Notes: generated by a model not told the origin, from the letters alone. A DNA stretch of 46,063 bases from Planctomycetota bacterium (GCA_016195405.1 JACPZP010000119.1:1-46063); one strand, 5' to 3'. Shown: positions 17,646 through 26,014, counted from the first letter of the stretch. Translations and numbers: made by a program.

Positions 17646-18904
17646 CGACTGCCGGTGTAACTCGCCCACAACGCGTCCACCGGATGGGCGATCCACACAC
17701 GCCGGCTGCGGCGGCGCACGTAGCGGCCAATTTGAAGCAAGCAACCGACGTTGCCCGCGAAAACGGCGTCGGGTTGGGTTTCGAGCAGATTCTTCGCCTT
17801 GCGCATTCCGAGACGCTCGGCCATTTCGGGCTGGGTTAAATTGTAGCTTCCCGCCGCCCCGCAACAGATCTCGCTTTCATTCAATGGCGACAAATCTAGG
17901 CCCGGAATCAATTCCAGCAGCTGACGCGGCTGTTTGCGTATTTGCTGGCCATGGCAGAGATGGCAAGCGTCGTGATAGACTGCCCGCAGCTGCAACGAAT
18001 GCTCGGGTTTCACGGGACCAAGCTCCATCAGGAACTCACATATGTCGCGCGTCTTGCGGGCGAAAGTCGAGGCGGTTTTTTCATCCGACGACCCCTGAAG
18101 CAGGTGATGGTATTCCTTGAGCATCACGCCGCAGCCGGCGGCGTTGGTGATAATCGCGTCTACGCTGTCAGGATCAAATGCCGCGCAGTTCTGGGTTGCG
18201 AAGCCGCGAGCCGCGTCGGCTTGGGCGGCGTGATAGTGCAAGGCGCCGCAGCAGACCTGGCCCGGCGGAATCCAGACCTCGCAGCCGTTCTTTTGTAACA
18301 CTTTCGCGGTGGCAATCGTGGTTTGCGGAAAGAAAGCGTCGGCGGCGCAGCCGGTGAACAGGGCCACCCGCGCCCGCTTCGGCCCTTCGGCAGGCATAAC
18401 TTCCGGCAGCAGGCCATAATGTTTTCGCAAAGGCGGCAGCATGGCATGAACATCGCGCAAGCTGCGCGGCAGCACGCGGAAGAACCCGATGTTCGAAAGC
18501 AGCCAATCGATGCCCGACCACTGCAAGAGCTTGGCCGGCTTCAGCGCCCAGCGCATCCGCTTGGCATAAGGCGTTAGTCCGAACAGCATGAGCCGTTTGA
18601 ACCAGCCGATGTGTTGCGATTGTCCGGCGGCCGCCATGTTCATGCGGAACGGTTCGATCAGCTGGCCATACTTCACGCCGGAGGGGCATGCCGACTCGCA
18701 CGCCCGGCAATCGAGACACAGATCGAGATGGCCGCGGATCTTATCGTCCATCTCAAGACGTCCATCCGTGACCGCGCGCATGAGATAGATGCGTCCGCGC
18801 GGGCTGTCGTTTTCATCGCCCAACTCGACGTAGGTGGGGCAAGCCGAAGTGCAAAGGCCGCAGTGGACGCAATCGAGGAACAGTTGGTAGTCGATCTTGG
18901 TCAT
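17639..18904 (-). CDS. glcF: Glycolate oxidase iron-sulfur subunit GlcF
   Basis: A 421-residue protein with two 4Fe-4S ferredoxin motifs, CVHCGLCTSACP (C12, C15, C18, C22) and CLDCRACESACP (C63, C66, C69, C73). Two CCG domains follow (GQVCCGALHYH and SEICCGAAGSYN), the pattern of GlcF and related heterodisulfide-reductase-like subunits. GlcF accepts electrons from the flavin subunits GlcD and GlcE when glycolate or D-lactate is oxidised. It is the last gene of the glcD-E-F set, 75 bases after glcE, with a long hairpin between. A lactate-utilisation role is possible, but the glcD-E-F trio favours glycolate oxidase. Confidence 0.93.
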   Translation of the reverse strand: MTKIDYQLFLDCVHCGLCTSACPTYVELGDENDSPRGRIYLMRAVTDGRLEMDDKIRGHLDLCLDCRACESACPSGVKYGQLIEPFRMNMAAAGQSQHIGWFKRLMLFGLTPYAKRMRWALKPAKLLQWSGIDWLLSNIGFFRVLPRSLRDVHAMLPPLRKHYGLLPEVMPAEGPKRARVALFTGCAADAFFPQTTIATAKVLQKNGCEVWIPPGQVCCGALHYHAAQADAARGFATQNCAAFDPDSVDAIITNAAGCGVMLKEYHHLLQGSSDEKTASTFARKTRDICEFLMELGPVKPEHSLQLRAVYHDACHLCHGQQIRKQPRQLLELIPGLDLSPLNESEICCGAAGSYNLTQPEMAERLGMRKAKNLLETQPDAVFAGNVGCLLQIGRYVRRRSRRVWIAHPVDALWASYTGSRV

Positions 18905-18913
18905 GCTTTTCTT

Positions 18914-18979
18914 CCGTAGGACAGGCAGCCTTGCCTGTCCGCTAGAGGTCGCGGACAGGCAAGGCTGCCTGTCCTACGG
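18914..18979. repeat. Perfect 29-bp inverted repeat between glcE and glcF
   Basis: Arms at 18914-18942 and 18951-18979 are exact complements around an eight-base loop (tagaggtc). Each arm itself contains the palindrome gacaggc...gcctgtc, so a cruciform or two alternative folds are possible. It starts one base after the glcE stop on the minus strand. It may attenuate transcription into glcF or protect the glcDE message, but it may equally be a mobile palindromic repeat. Confidence 0.93.
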
Positions 18980-20287
18980 TCAAATACCGTGATAGAAGCG
19001 GCCGGGGTTGAAAATGCCGTGCGGATCGAATTTCTCCTTCACCTCGCGCATGAGCCAGGCGTCGCCGCCGATGGGGCCCCAGACGTTGATTACGTTTTTC
19101 CATTCCCAGGGACAGCGCGTCACGATCACACGCCCTTGTGCCTTTCCGGCCAGCTCGCGCCATACCGCTAGGAATGCCGCGGTTCGATCGCGAGTCCAGT
19201 CGCCCGTCAAATGGCCGACGACGATGCCGCTTCCCGCGTGTGCCTTTGTTAACGTGTTCGGCGCGAGTCGATCCACAGCGGCGCAAAATGCCGCGGTCGC
19301 ACTGGGTAGCAAGTTCGCTTTGAACGTCACCTTAGTCTCGGGCCAGGCATTGAACTCGATCAGCGCTTGCCACAAAGGCTCGGCCGTGTCGCCGATACGT
19401 ACCTCCGGCGTAACGGCGCCCAGTTCCTTCGCAAGTTCGCGCACTTGCCATTCTACGGCGGTGTGATTGCCCTCGTAACCGGCGATAACCATCCAATGGC
19501 CCGTTGGCAACGGCAAGCTCACTTGTCCGAGAGCGACTGACGCAGCGCTTGGATTGAGCGCTTCAAGGGCAACCGGCCGGGTCCGCGAGCCGTGAATCCG
19601 ATTCACCAATTCTTCAAGAGACTCCGCCGCGCAAGGTATAGCGGCCAGCGCGTGTTGATCCGCGAGCGGCCGCAGCTTGAACGTCACTTGCGTGATGATT
19701 CCGAGCGTGCCGAGCGAGCCGACCAGCAGCTTGCAGAGATCGTAACCGGCCACGTTCTTGACGACGCGTCCCCCCGCCTTGAACTCGCGGCCTTCGTCGT
19801 TCATCACGCTGATGCCGATGACATAGTCGCGCAGCGTGCCGAAGCCGAGCCGCCGCGGACCGGACTCGTTCGTCGCCAGGACGCCGCCGACGGTGGACTG
19901 TTGCGCGCCTTCTCGGCGAGCCGGGAGCGTCAGCGACCGGAGTGAAGCCACATCGATCGGCAAACGCAATTTCTCATGAGCGAGGATTTCTTGCAAGCTC
20001 GCGACCGCCATGCCGGCCTGGACCGTGACGGTCATGTCACGAGCCGGGAAGTCGATGACTTGGTTAAGTGCTCGCATATCGACGACATTTCCTTGCCGCG
20101 TGGGCGGATTGCCGAGATCGAGCTTGGTTCCTCCTCCCAACGGATAGAGTGCCGAACCGTTCGACGCCGCAGCGCGAACTATTTCGCCCAGTTCCGCGGC
20201 GCTGCCGGGCCGCACGAGCGGGAGCGGTCCAAATCCATCGATTTCGAGCGTGCTTCCCATCGACCGGTCGCCGGGCCAGAGTTCCAT
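18980..20287 (-). CDS. glcE: Glycolate oxidase FAD-binding subunit GlcE, with repeat-derived insert
   Basis: A 435-residue FAD-binding oxidoreductase of the PCMH/FAD_binding_4 type. The flavin pyrophosphate region is visible in ALYPLGGGTKLDLG, STVGGVLATNESGPRRLG and GGRVVKNVAGYDLCKL. Between LPIDV and STVGG, where GlcE proteins usually have only a few residues, it carries about ten extra ones. Their DNA (19915-19946) matches the end of the palindromic repeat found near 37.5 kb. The frame is intact, so the protein is probably still made. The start is not certain: GGAAG directly abuts this ATG, and a second ATG lies nine codons in. It pairs with GlcD and GlcF. Confidence 0.9.
   Translation of the reverse strand: MELWPGDRSMGSTLEIDGFGPLPLVRPGSAAELGEIVRAAASNGSALYPLGGGTKLDLGNPPTRQGNVVDMRALNQVIDFPARDMTVTVQAGMAVASLQEILAHEKLRLPIDVASLRSLTLPARREGAQQSTVGGVLATNESGPRRLGFGTLRDYVIGISVMNDEGREFKAGGRVVKNVAGYDLCKLLVGSLGTLGIITQVTFKLRPLADQHALAAIPCAAESLEELVNRIHGSRTRPVALEALNPSAASVALGQVSLPLPTGHWMVIAGYEGNHTAVEWQVRELAKELGAVTPEVRIGDTAEPLWQALIEFNAWPETKVTFKANLLPSATAAFCAAVDRLAPNTLTKAHAGSGIVVGHLTGDWTRDRTAAFLAVWRELAGKAQGRVIVTRCPWEWKNVINVWGPIGGDAWLMREVKEKFDPHGIFNPGRFYHGI
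19915..19946. repeat. Palindromic-repeat fragment inside the glcE coding sequence
   Basis: The 32-base stretch begins ggcgagccgggagcg and ends accggagtgaa. The same sequence, with one nine-base duplication, occurs between smpB and the glycosyltransferase gene at 37486-37527, where it is one side of a long inverted repeat. In glcE it is read in frame as residues about 114-124 (SLRSLTLPARR). Confidence 0.85.
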
Positions 20288-20297
20288 CTTCCAAGGT

Positions 20298-20564
20298 TCA
20301 TCTCCTAAGAAGATACGCGGCGATGCACAGGTCGATTAGCGTCATCAGGCAGAATATCACGATCCCATAAGCCCCGCTTTGCGGGTCCAACAGGTTAAGT
20401 CCGAAGCAAAGAAGCAAATAAACGGGCAACAGTGCGGTCAAGACGGCGCCGACCTGCCGCGCTTTGCGAGTGGAGACTTGCCTGCCAAAGAATCGAAATG
20501 CGCCGATCACCAGCATCGTGCAGCCGGCCGAGCTGATCAGGAATGCGAGGAAAAACAACATCAT
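20298..20564 (-). CDS. Small membrane protein between glcD and glcE
   Basis: An 88-residue protein with three predicted membrane helices (LFFLAFLISSAGCTMLVIGA, a second with ALLPVYLLLCFGLNLL, and a third with VIFCLMTLIDLCIAAYLL). The frame extends 16 codons further upstream, but that part is encoded by the palindromic repeat at 20571-20647, so I start at ATGATG (20564 or 20561). It ends ten bases before glcE, so it is likely part of the glc operon. I do not recognise the family; a membrane anchor or transporter role cannot be told from sequence. Confidence 0.65.
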   Translation of the reverse strand: MMLFFLAFLISSAGCTMLVIGAFRFFGRQVSTRKARQVGAVLTALLPVYLLLCFGLNLLDPQSGAYGIVIFCLMTLIDLCIAAYLLRR

Positions 20565-20570
20565 CCGTCC

Positions 20571-20647
20571 CAAGCCCGCAGATGACTCTTCGAATCTGCG
20601 GGGTGCTGCCATTACCCCGCACGCTCAAAGACTCGCGTGCGGGCTTG
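20571..20647. repeat. REPIN-like double hairpin, copy 1
   Basis: Outer arms caagcccgca and tgcgggcttg enclose two hairpins, cccgcagat...atctgcggg and cccgcacgc...gcgtgcggg. The loops (gactcttcga and tcaaagactc) are largely complementary to each other. It lies eight bases downstream of the glcD stop. Related copies are at 29474-29549, 44117-44149 and 45794-45866. Confidence 0.9.
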
Positions 20648-20655
20648 GATTTCTA

Positions 20656-22095
20656 TCACAGTGCGGCCCGCCGGCCTGCTTTGCTCTGCTCGATGCACGC
20701 CCCGGCGGTCGGCAGCATCTTCGCGGGACTGCAGCGGCCTTCGGGATTGAATGCCGAACGCAGCCGTATCATCATTGCCAGGTCGTCCGGTGAAAACAGC
20801 TTCGGCATGAAGTCGATCTTCTCGACGCCGATGCCGTGCTCGCCGGTCACGCTGCCGCCGCAGGCGATGCAGTCATCGAGAATTTCGTGGCTGGCGGCCA
20901 GCACGCGTTTCACTTGCGCGGCGTCGCGTTCGTCGAACAAGACGATTGGGTGGATGTTGCCGTCGCCGGCGTGGAAGACGTTGGCGATCCTGAGATCATA
21001 CCGCCGGCCGATTTCCTGGATCACCCGCAAAATGTGCGGCAGCTTCGTCCGCGGAACAACGCCGTCCTGCGTGCAGTAACTCGGCGCCAGCCGGCCTACT
21101 GCGCCGAACGCCTGCTTACGGCTCTTCCACAAAAGCAGCCGTTCCGCCTCGGTGCTTGCGCGGCGAACTTCCCGGGCGCGGTTCTCTTTGGCGATTTCGA
21201 TGATGCATTCGGCGTCGGCGTCGAGGCCCGCTTCCAGGCCATCCACTTCCATGATTAAGACCGCGCCGGCATCGAGCGGAAAGCCGAAATGAAACGCCGC
21301 TTCCACCGCTTGCAGGATGAGGTTGTCGAGCATTTCTAATGCCCCGGGAATGATGCCCGCGCCGATGATGTCGCTGATGGTGTTGGTGGCGTCGTCCACG
21401 GTTTCGAACACGCCGAGCAAGGTGCGATAAGCTTCCGGATTACGCGTGATCCGAACCCAAATCTTGGTGACCACGCCGAAAGTTCCCTCGGAGCCGACGA
21501 TGACGCCCGTCAAATCGAATCCCGGATAATCCTCGGCGGGCCCGCCCGTGCGAACGACCCGGCCATCGGGCAGCACGATCTCCAAGCCCAAGACGTGATT
21601 GACCGTGACGCCGTACTTGAGCGTGTGCGGTCCCCCGGAGTTGGTGGCGACGTTGCCGCCGATGGTGCAAGCGCCTTGGCTGGAAGGATCGGGAGCAAAA
21701 TGAAATCCTTGCGGCTTGAGATGGTTCGTGAGCCAAAGATTGACGACGCCCGGCTCGATGACGGCATAACGGTCGCGGCAGTTGACCTCGAGGATGCGCT
21801 TCATCCGCGTCAGCGAGATCATGACGCCGCCGCCGACGGGCAGGCATCCACCAGCGAGACTTGTCCCGGCGCCTCGCGGCAGAAACGGCACGCCGCACTC
21901 GCCGCACAGCTTAACGATCTCAACGACCTGGTCCGTCGTAGTGGGAAAGACCACCGCGTCGGGCCGGTGTTTCTCGATGGTGTAGCCGTCGCATTCATAG
22001 ACCACGAGATCGCTAACGGCGCTGAGAACACCTTCGGGGCCAACGATCTTGAGAAGCCGGTCAAACAGAAGCGTTGATTGGGACAATGCAGGCAT
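20656..22095 (-). CDS. glcD: Glycolate oxidase FAD-linked subunit GlcD
   Basis: A 479-residue flavoprotein of the FAD_binding_4 / FAD-oxidase C family. The N-terminal PCMH domain has FLPRGAGTSLAGGCLP and the loop CTIGGNVATNSGGPHTLKYG; the C-terminal domain has the metal- and substrate-binding segment FHAGDGNIHPI and CGGSVTGEHGIG. It oxidises glycolate (or D-lactate) to the keto acid with GlcE and GlcF. I start at ATG 22095 (MPALSQ); a TTG nine codons upstream keeps the frame open but gives an atypical leader. Neither has a good Shine-Dalgarno. It is the first gene of the glc operon. Confidence 0.93.
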   Translation of the reverse strand: MPALSQSTLLFDRLLKIVGPEGVLSAVSDLVVYECDGYTIEKHRPDAVVFPTTTDQVVEIVKLCGECGVPFLPRGAGTSLAGGCLPVGGGVMISLTRMKRILEVNCRDRYAVIEPGVVNLWLTNHLKPQGFHFAPDPSSQGACTIGGNVATNSGGPHTLKYGVTVNHVLGLEIVLPDGRVVRTGGPAEDYPGFDLTGVIVGSEGTFGVVTKIWVRITRNPEAYRTLLGVFETVDDATNTISDIIGAGIIPGALEMLDNLILQAVEAAFHFGFPLDAGAVLIMEVDGLEAGLDADAECIIEIAKENRAREVRRASTEAERLLLWKSRKQAFGAVGRLAPSYCTQDGVVPRTKLPHILRVIQEIGRRYDLRIANVFHAGDGNIHPIVLFDERDAAQVKRVLAASHEILDDCIACGGSVTGEHGIGVEKIDFMPKLFSPDDLAMMIRLRSAFNPEGRCSPAKMLPTAGACIEQSKAGRRAAL

Positions 22096-22318
22096 TTCTA
22101 GAGATGTTTGAAAAAAGTCCAATCAAATGAATTAAGTTATTGAAAGGCATAAGCTTATGGAATAGAGTCGGCTTTCCGTTTATTGGAATCCCATATTCGT
22201 TTAACGCGGTGTGTGTGTCAGCCGGCAATTAGACGAATCAACACATGTTGCGCACTTACAGGACTTTACGTCGAAAAAAAGCGTTTAATCCTGTTAGACG
22301 AATCTCCGGATTACTCGG
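22096..22318. other. AT-richer gap upstream of glcD
   Basis: A 223-base region upstream of glcD and downstream of the M28 peptidase gene. It is visibly more AT-rich than its neighbours (for example around 22120-22200) and should hold the glc operon promoter. No operator palindrome is evident. I see no gene. Confidence 0.45.
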
Positions 22319-24022
22319 CTATTTCGGAACCACCTTTAGCACGATTTTCTCCTTGCCGCGCAGGACGCTGATCTCGATCGTCTGGCCGGCCTGCTGCTGG
22401 CCCATCAGCACCATGTAGGTGTTCAGATTCTTGACCTGCTTGCCGGCGACTTCGACGATGAGGTCGCCGCCCTTCATGCCGGCCTTTGCCGCGGGGCCAT
22501 CCTCGGAAACGCTGCCGACCAGCACGCCTTCCTTGTCGGTCTCGTAATCCGGTGAAATGCCGATCCGCGCGACTTTCGGCCTTTGCATGCCCATGCTGAA
22601 GGTGTTGCCGAGCTTGACGTATTCGGGACGCCCGGCATCGGTCGCCAATCGGGAGATAACCTTCTCCGCGAAGTCGCAAATCTGGCGCATGCCGGCGACG
22701 TTGATCTTGTCGGAGGTGTCGCTGGGGCGATGGTAATCGGGGTGAATGCCCGTCCAGAAAAAGAGCACCGGGATGTTCTTGCGGTAGAACGAATCGTGAT
22801 CGCTCGGGCCAAGGCCGCCGGGTTTCTTGGTGAGCGCGAAGCCGGGGTTGAGCTTGTCGATCATCCCTTCAAAGTGCTTGGCGGTGCCGGTCCCTTCGAC
22901 GAACAACTTGCTCTTGCCGGATTCATCGGCTTCGGGCAGCCGGCCGACCATGTCGAGATTGACCATCGCTATCGTGTCGTCGAGCTTGAAGATCGGCTCG
23001 CGGTTGCAGTAGTGGCGCGAGCCCAACAGGCCGCGCTCCTCGCCGCTGAAAGTCATGAACACGAGCCGTCGGCCTTGGCGATCCTTCATCGCGCCGAAGC
23101 GGCGCGCCAGCTCGATCACTGACGTCGTGCCGGAGCCGTTGTCATCAGCGCCGTGGTGGATTTCCTTCTCCTTGCTCTTGGAAAGGCTTCCGAATCCGCC
23201 CCATCCGAGATGATCGTAGTGGGCGCCCACGACCACGGTTTCCTTGGCCAACGGACCGGCGCCTTCAACAACGCCGATGACATTCTTGACCGGAGTTTTG
23301 GATCGCTTAATGCCGGTTCGCATTTGCACCGCGGGGATGCTGCAGGGAACGGAGAAGGCGAGGGTTCGGAAAGGAATAAGGGCGTCGCCTTTGGCCGCTT
23401 CGGATTCGTCGTTGACGATGATGACGCCGGCCGCTTTGTTCGAATCCGCGAGAGCTAGCTTGGTGTCGAAGCTGGCGTGCTGTTCCTTGCGCTCGCCATC
23501 GAAAGGCGCATCCTTGCTGCCCCAGCGCGGCGCGTGCCGTAGCGCGATCACAATCTTTCCGGTTACGTCCATGTCCTTGTAATCGTCATAACCAATGTCC
23601 TTGGCGGTCGCGCCGAAGCCGACGAACACCACCGGAGCCGACACCTTGCCGGCCGCGGACAGGCCGAGCAATTCGAAATCCGTGCCTTGCTTAAGCTCGA
23701 TCTCTTGCCCGAGCGGACCCTTCAATGTCACCCGGCTGGCGCCCTCAAGCTCCGACGCGCCATAGATGTTGAACGGCTGGAAGAAGCCTCCGTCGGCGCC
23801 GGCGGGCTTGAGTCCAGACTTGCGAAATTCGGCGGCGATGTAGTCGGCGGCCTTGTCGATGCCGAGGGTGCCGGGGCCGCGGCCTTCGCATTCGTCCGAG
23901 GCCAGGAAGGTGATGTCGCGGCGCATGCGCGCCTCGACCTCCTGGTCGTTGGCCCAGGCCGTCCAGGTGAAAAGAAAGGCGCAGCCCAGCAATAAAGCCA
24001 ACATTGATTTCCGCCGAACCAT
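22319..24022 (-). CDS. Secreted M28 family zinc aminopeptidase with PDZ domain
   Basis: A 567-residue exported peptidase. Residues 1-24 are a signal peptide. A PA-like insert (about 128-235) precedes the catalytic half. Two-zinc ligands of the M28 family are visible: H268 in GAHYDH, D293 in HGADDNGSG, E328/E329 in FSGEERG, D357 in VNLDMVG and H431 in HPDYHRPSDT. A PDZ domain closes the protein (about 483-566, SEDGPAAKAGMKGGDLI). It probably trims peptides in the periplasm or outside the cell. GAGGAG lies at good spacing before the ATG. It is monocistronic by position, divergent from the sigma-factor operon. Confidence 0.93.
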   Translation of the reverse strand: MVRRKSMLALLLGCAFLFTWTAWANDQEVEARMRRDITFLASDECEGRGPGTLGIDKAADYIAAEFRKSGLKPAGADGGFFQPFNIYGASELEGASRVTLKGPLGQEIELKQGTDFELLGLSAAGKVSAPVVFVGFGATAKDIGYDDYKDMDVTGKIVIALRHAPRWGSKDAPFDGERKEQHASFDTKLALADSNKAAGVIIVNDESEAAKGDALIPFRTLAFSVPCSIPAVQMRTGIKRSKTPVKNVIGVVEGAGPLAKETVVVGAHYDHLGWGGFGSLSKSKEKEIHHGADDNGSGTTSVIELARRFGAMKDRQGRRLVFMTFSGEERGLLGSRHYCNREPIFKLDDTIAMVNLDMVGRLPEADESGKSKLFVEGTGTAKHFEGMIDKLNPGFALTKKPGGLGPSDHDSFYRKNIPVLFFWTGIHPDYHRPSDTSDKINVAGMRQICDFAEKVISRLATDAGRPEYVKLGNTFSMGMQRPKVARIGISPDYETDKEGVLVGSVSEDGPAAKAGMKGGDLIVEVAGKQVKNLNTYMVLMGQQQAGQTIEISVLRGKEKIVLKVVPK

Positions 24023-24167
24023 CGCAGTCTCCTCAAGAGATCAGTGCATCAGTCGGAGCCGTATCCATGAGCATGTTATTCTATGGCAGCTCGCTGGGCA
24101 ACTTCGCCGACACAGCAAGGGGCCAGAAGTGAACAGGACCTCTTCTGAGAAACAGATATTAAAAATG

Positions 24168-24197
24168 TTGCAGGCGTGCGAGGATTGGCGTTAGAAT
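24168..24197 (+). promoter_or_regulatory. Candidate promoter of the ECF sigma operon
   Basis: TTGCAG and TAGAAT are 18 bases apart and lie about 45 bases before the sigma-factor ATG. The -10 matches the sigma-70 consensus at five of six positions but the -35 at only three, so this is tentative. The sigma factor might also drive its own gene from a different motif. Confidence 0.3.
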
Positions 24198-24242
24198 CAA
24201 ATAGTCATGGCCAATCGACCGTCTGAATCCGGGAGATGGAAA

Positions 24243-24830
24243 ATGACAGGAGCGGCGCTGCTGGTCTCCAGCGATGAGCAATTGTTGACTCGTGCGATCG
24301 CTGGAAACCGCGAATGCATGGACGAGTTGTTTCGCCGCTATCGCTTGATCGCCTATCGCGTGGCTTTCCGCCTGCTTAGCAACGAGGCTGATGCGCTCGA
24401 CGCCGTGCAAGAGGCGTTCGTCAAGGCGCTGACGCATTTGCCGAGCTTCGAGGGGCGCAGCTCGTTCAAGACGTGGCTCTTGCGGGTGGTTAGCAATGCT
24501 TCGCTCGATCTGGGACGGCAGCGGGGACGCCGCGAAGCCGTCAGCATGGATGCCTTGGGCCAAAAGAACCGCGAAGATTTGGAACCGCTCTTTATCGACG
24601 AGCCGGGCAAGGGCTTGGAGCGCACCGATCTGCGTAAAGTCCTGCAGGGAGCGCTCGCCAAGCTGCCGCCCGCGCAACGGCAAACGTTCGTGCTCCATGC
24701 CGAGGCGGAACTAAGTTACCGCGAGGTCGCGGAAGTCTTGGGAATATCCATCGGCACGGTAATGAGCCGGCTCTATTACGCGCGCCAGAAGTTGCGCGCC
24801 CATTTGCAGTATTGGACCAAACCGCTATGA
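24243..24830 (+). CDS. ECF-type RNA polymerase sigma factor
   Basis: A 195-residue group IV sigma factor. Region 2 runs from DELFRRYRLIAYRVAFRL through FKTWLLRVVSNASLD; region 4 has LPPAQRQTFVLHAEAELSYREVA followed by GISIGTVMSRLYYARQKLR. I prefer the ATG at 24243, preceded by GGGAG at seven-base spacing, over one 12 codons upstream. Its stop overlaps the start of the next gene (ATGA), a common arrangement for sigma/anti-sigma pairs. The signal and target genes are not evident. Confidence 0.93.
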   Translation: MTGAALLVSSDEQLLTRAIAGNRECMDELFRRYRLIAYRVAFRLLSNEADALDAVQEAFVKALTHLPSFEGRSSFKTWLLRVVSNASLDLGRQRGRREAVSMDALGQKNREDLEPLFIDEPGKGLERTDLRKVLQGALAKLPPAQRQTFVLHAEAELSYREVAEVLGISIGTVMSRLYYARQKLRAHLQYWTKPL

Positions 24831-25498
24831 ACTCTGACTGGGACACAAACTGGAACCCCGGCCCAGAGTTGTTGGCCGCCTACGTGGATGGTGAGTTTGA
24901 AGGCCGCGACGAATTGGCTTCCTTGCGCGTGCGCGTCGAAAATTGGCTGACCAGGCACCCACACGCCCAAGAGGAGTTGGCGCATTACCGCAAGCTGCGC
25001 AGGCTGTGGCTGGCCACGACTCCCGATGAGCCTTGCGACCGGGTTTGGCGCCAGACGCAAGAGAACTTGCAGCGCCTGTGCGGCCAGCCGCTGCAAACGC
25101 AAAGGCAATCTCAAAAGAAGTCACGGGGAGTCAGGCCGAGCCGGCGCTGGTTTTTCTCCGCGTTAACGACACTTGCCGCGTGCCTGGCGCTGGTAGTCGC
25201 TTGGAAGGTCACTCCGAAGGCGAAAAACCTGCCGTTCGCCGAGGCGCCTCTGGATTTTGAAATGTTTCCAGTGGCCACCGACGATGAGGTTGAGATCCTG
25301 CGCGTGGACGGCGAGGATGCCTCCTCCGTGGTCCGCGGCGAATTGCCGGCGATAGGACCGTTGGAACTGACGCGACCGAATGACGTGATGATTCGAAGCG
25401 TGCAGCCGCACGGGCGCGATAGCGCCTTGCCGCGCATCCTGAAGCGCGGCCCCGACTCGCCAATGATGTTTTGGACTCGCACCGATTCCGAAAAATAG
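24827..25498 (+). CDS. Putative membrane-bound anti-sigma factor
   Basis: A 223-residue protein. The N-terminal about 75 residues (ELLAAYVDGEF, then AHYRKLRRLW) resemble an anti-sigma cytoplasmic domain of the zf-HC2 kind, though the zinc-binding His/Cys set is incomplete. One membrane helix lies at about 112-130 (LTTLAACLALVVAW) and an acidic periplasmic domain of about 90 residues follows. Its ATG overlaps the sigma-factor stop. The pairing and layout suggest it holds the sigma factor at the membrane; this is inferred from context more than from sequence match. Confidence 0.65.
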   Translation: MNSDWDTNWNPGPELLAAYVDGEFEGRDELASLRVRVENWLTRHPHAQEELAHYRKLRRLWLATTPDEPCDRVWRQTQENLQRLCGQPLQTQRQSQKKSRGVRPSRRWFFSALTTLAACLALVVAWKVTPKAKNLPFAEAPLDFEMFPVATDDEVEILRVDGEDASSVVRGELPAIGPLELTRPNDVMIRSVQPHGRDSALPRILKRGPDSPMMFWTRTDSEK

Positions 25499-25558
25499 GT
25501 CCATCCGTATTCGGCTTCACACTTGCGCCGACTTAGTTCGGCTAGGGGAATGCTCCAA

Positions 25559-26014
25559 ATGAAGGTCATCGGTTGCTTCTTGATGCTCCTAATAGGCGCC
25601 CATCTTGCGCGAGCTCAAGACACGCCCCCCAAGGTCAAAGTCACGCTCGTCGTCATCCTGGCAAGCGAAAAAGGGAATGTCATCGATAAAGCGCTGACTG
25701 CGATTGCGGAGGAGGTTCAGGCCATCAGCCCCAATCTCAAGAGCTTCAAAATCAAGACCATGGAATGCAAGTCGATGGCCAAGGATGAGAAAGCGGAATT
25801 GACCACCGTCGAAGGCCAAAAGGTGCAATTCGTGCTTCGCCAGTGTGCGAACAAGAACAGCAAGGTCTGCCTGGCTGTGACCGCACCGGACCAGGGCGAG
25901 ATCGTTTACGAAAGCGCTTGCGGCAAATTCCTACCGATCATTACGCGCTACGAGACCAAGAATCGGGAGCGCCTCATCTTGGCGATTCGCGTCATGCCGT
26001 GCAAAAGCGAATGA
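25559..26014 (+). CDS. Small secreted protein of unknown function
   Basis: A 151-residue protein with a clear signal peptide (MKVIGCFLMLLIGAHLARAQ). The mature part alternates hydrophobic strands (KVKVTLVVILAS) with basic and polar stretches and has several cysteines (in MECKS, RQCANK, KVCLAV, SACGK, MPCKS) that could form disulfides. AGGGGA lies ten bases before this ATG; another ATG nine bases upstream is too close to it. It follows the anti-sigma gene by 60 bases and probably belongs to that operon. Its last 84 bases overlap the end of the convergent lptC/lptA-like gene. I do not recognise the family. Confidence 0.7.
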   Translation: MKVIGCFLMLLIGAHLARAQDTPPKVKVTLVVILASEKGNVIDKALTAIAEEVQAISPNLKSFKIKTMECKSMAKDEKAELTTVEGQKVQFVLRQCANKNSKVCLAVTAPDQGEIVYESACGKFLPIITRYETKNRERLILAIRVMPCKSE

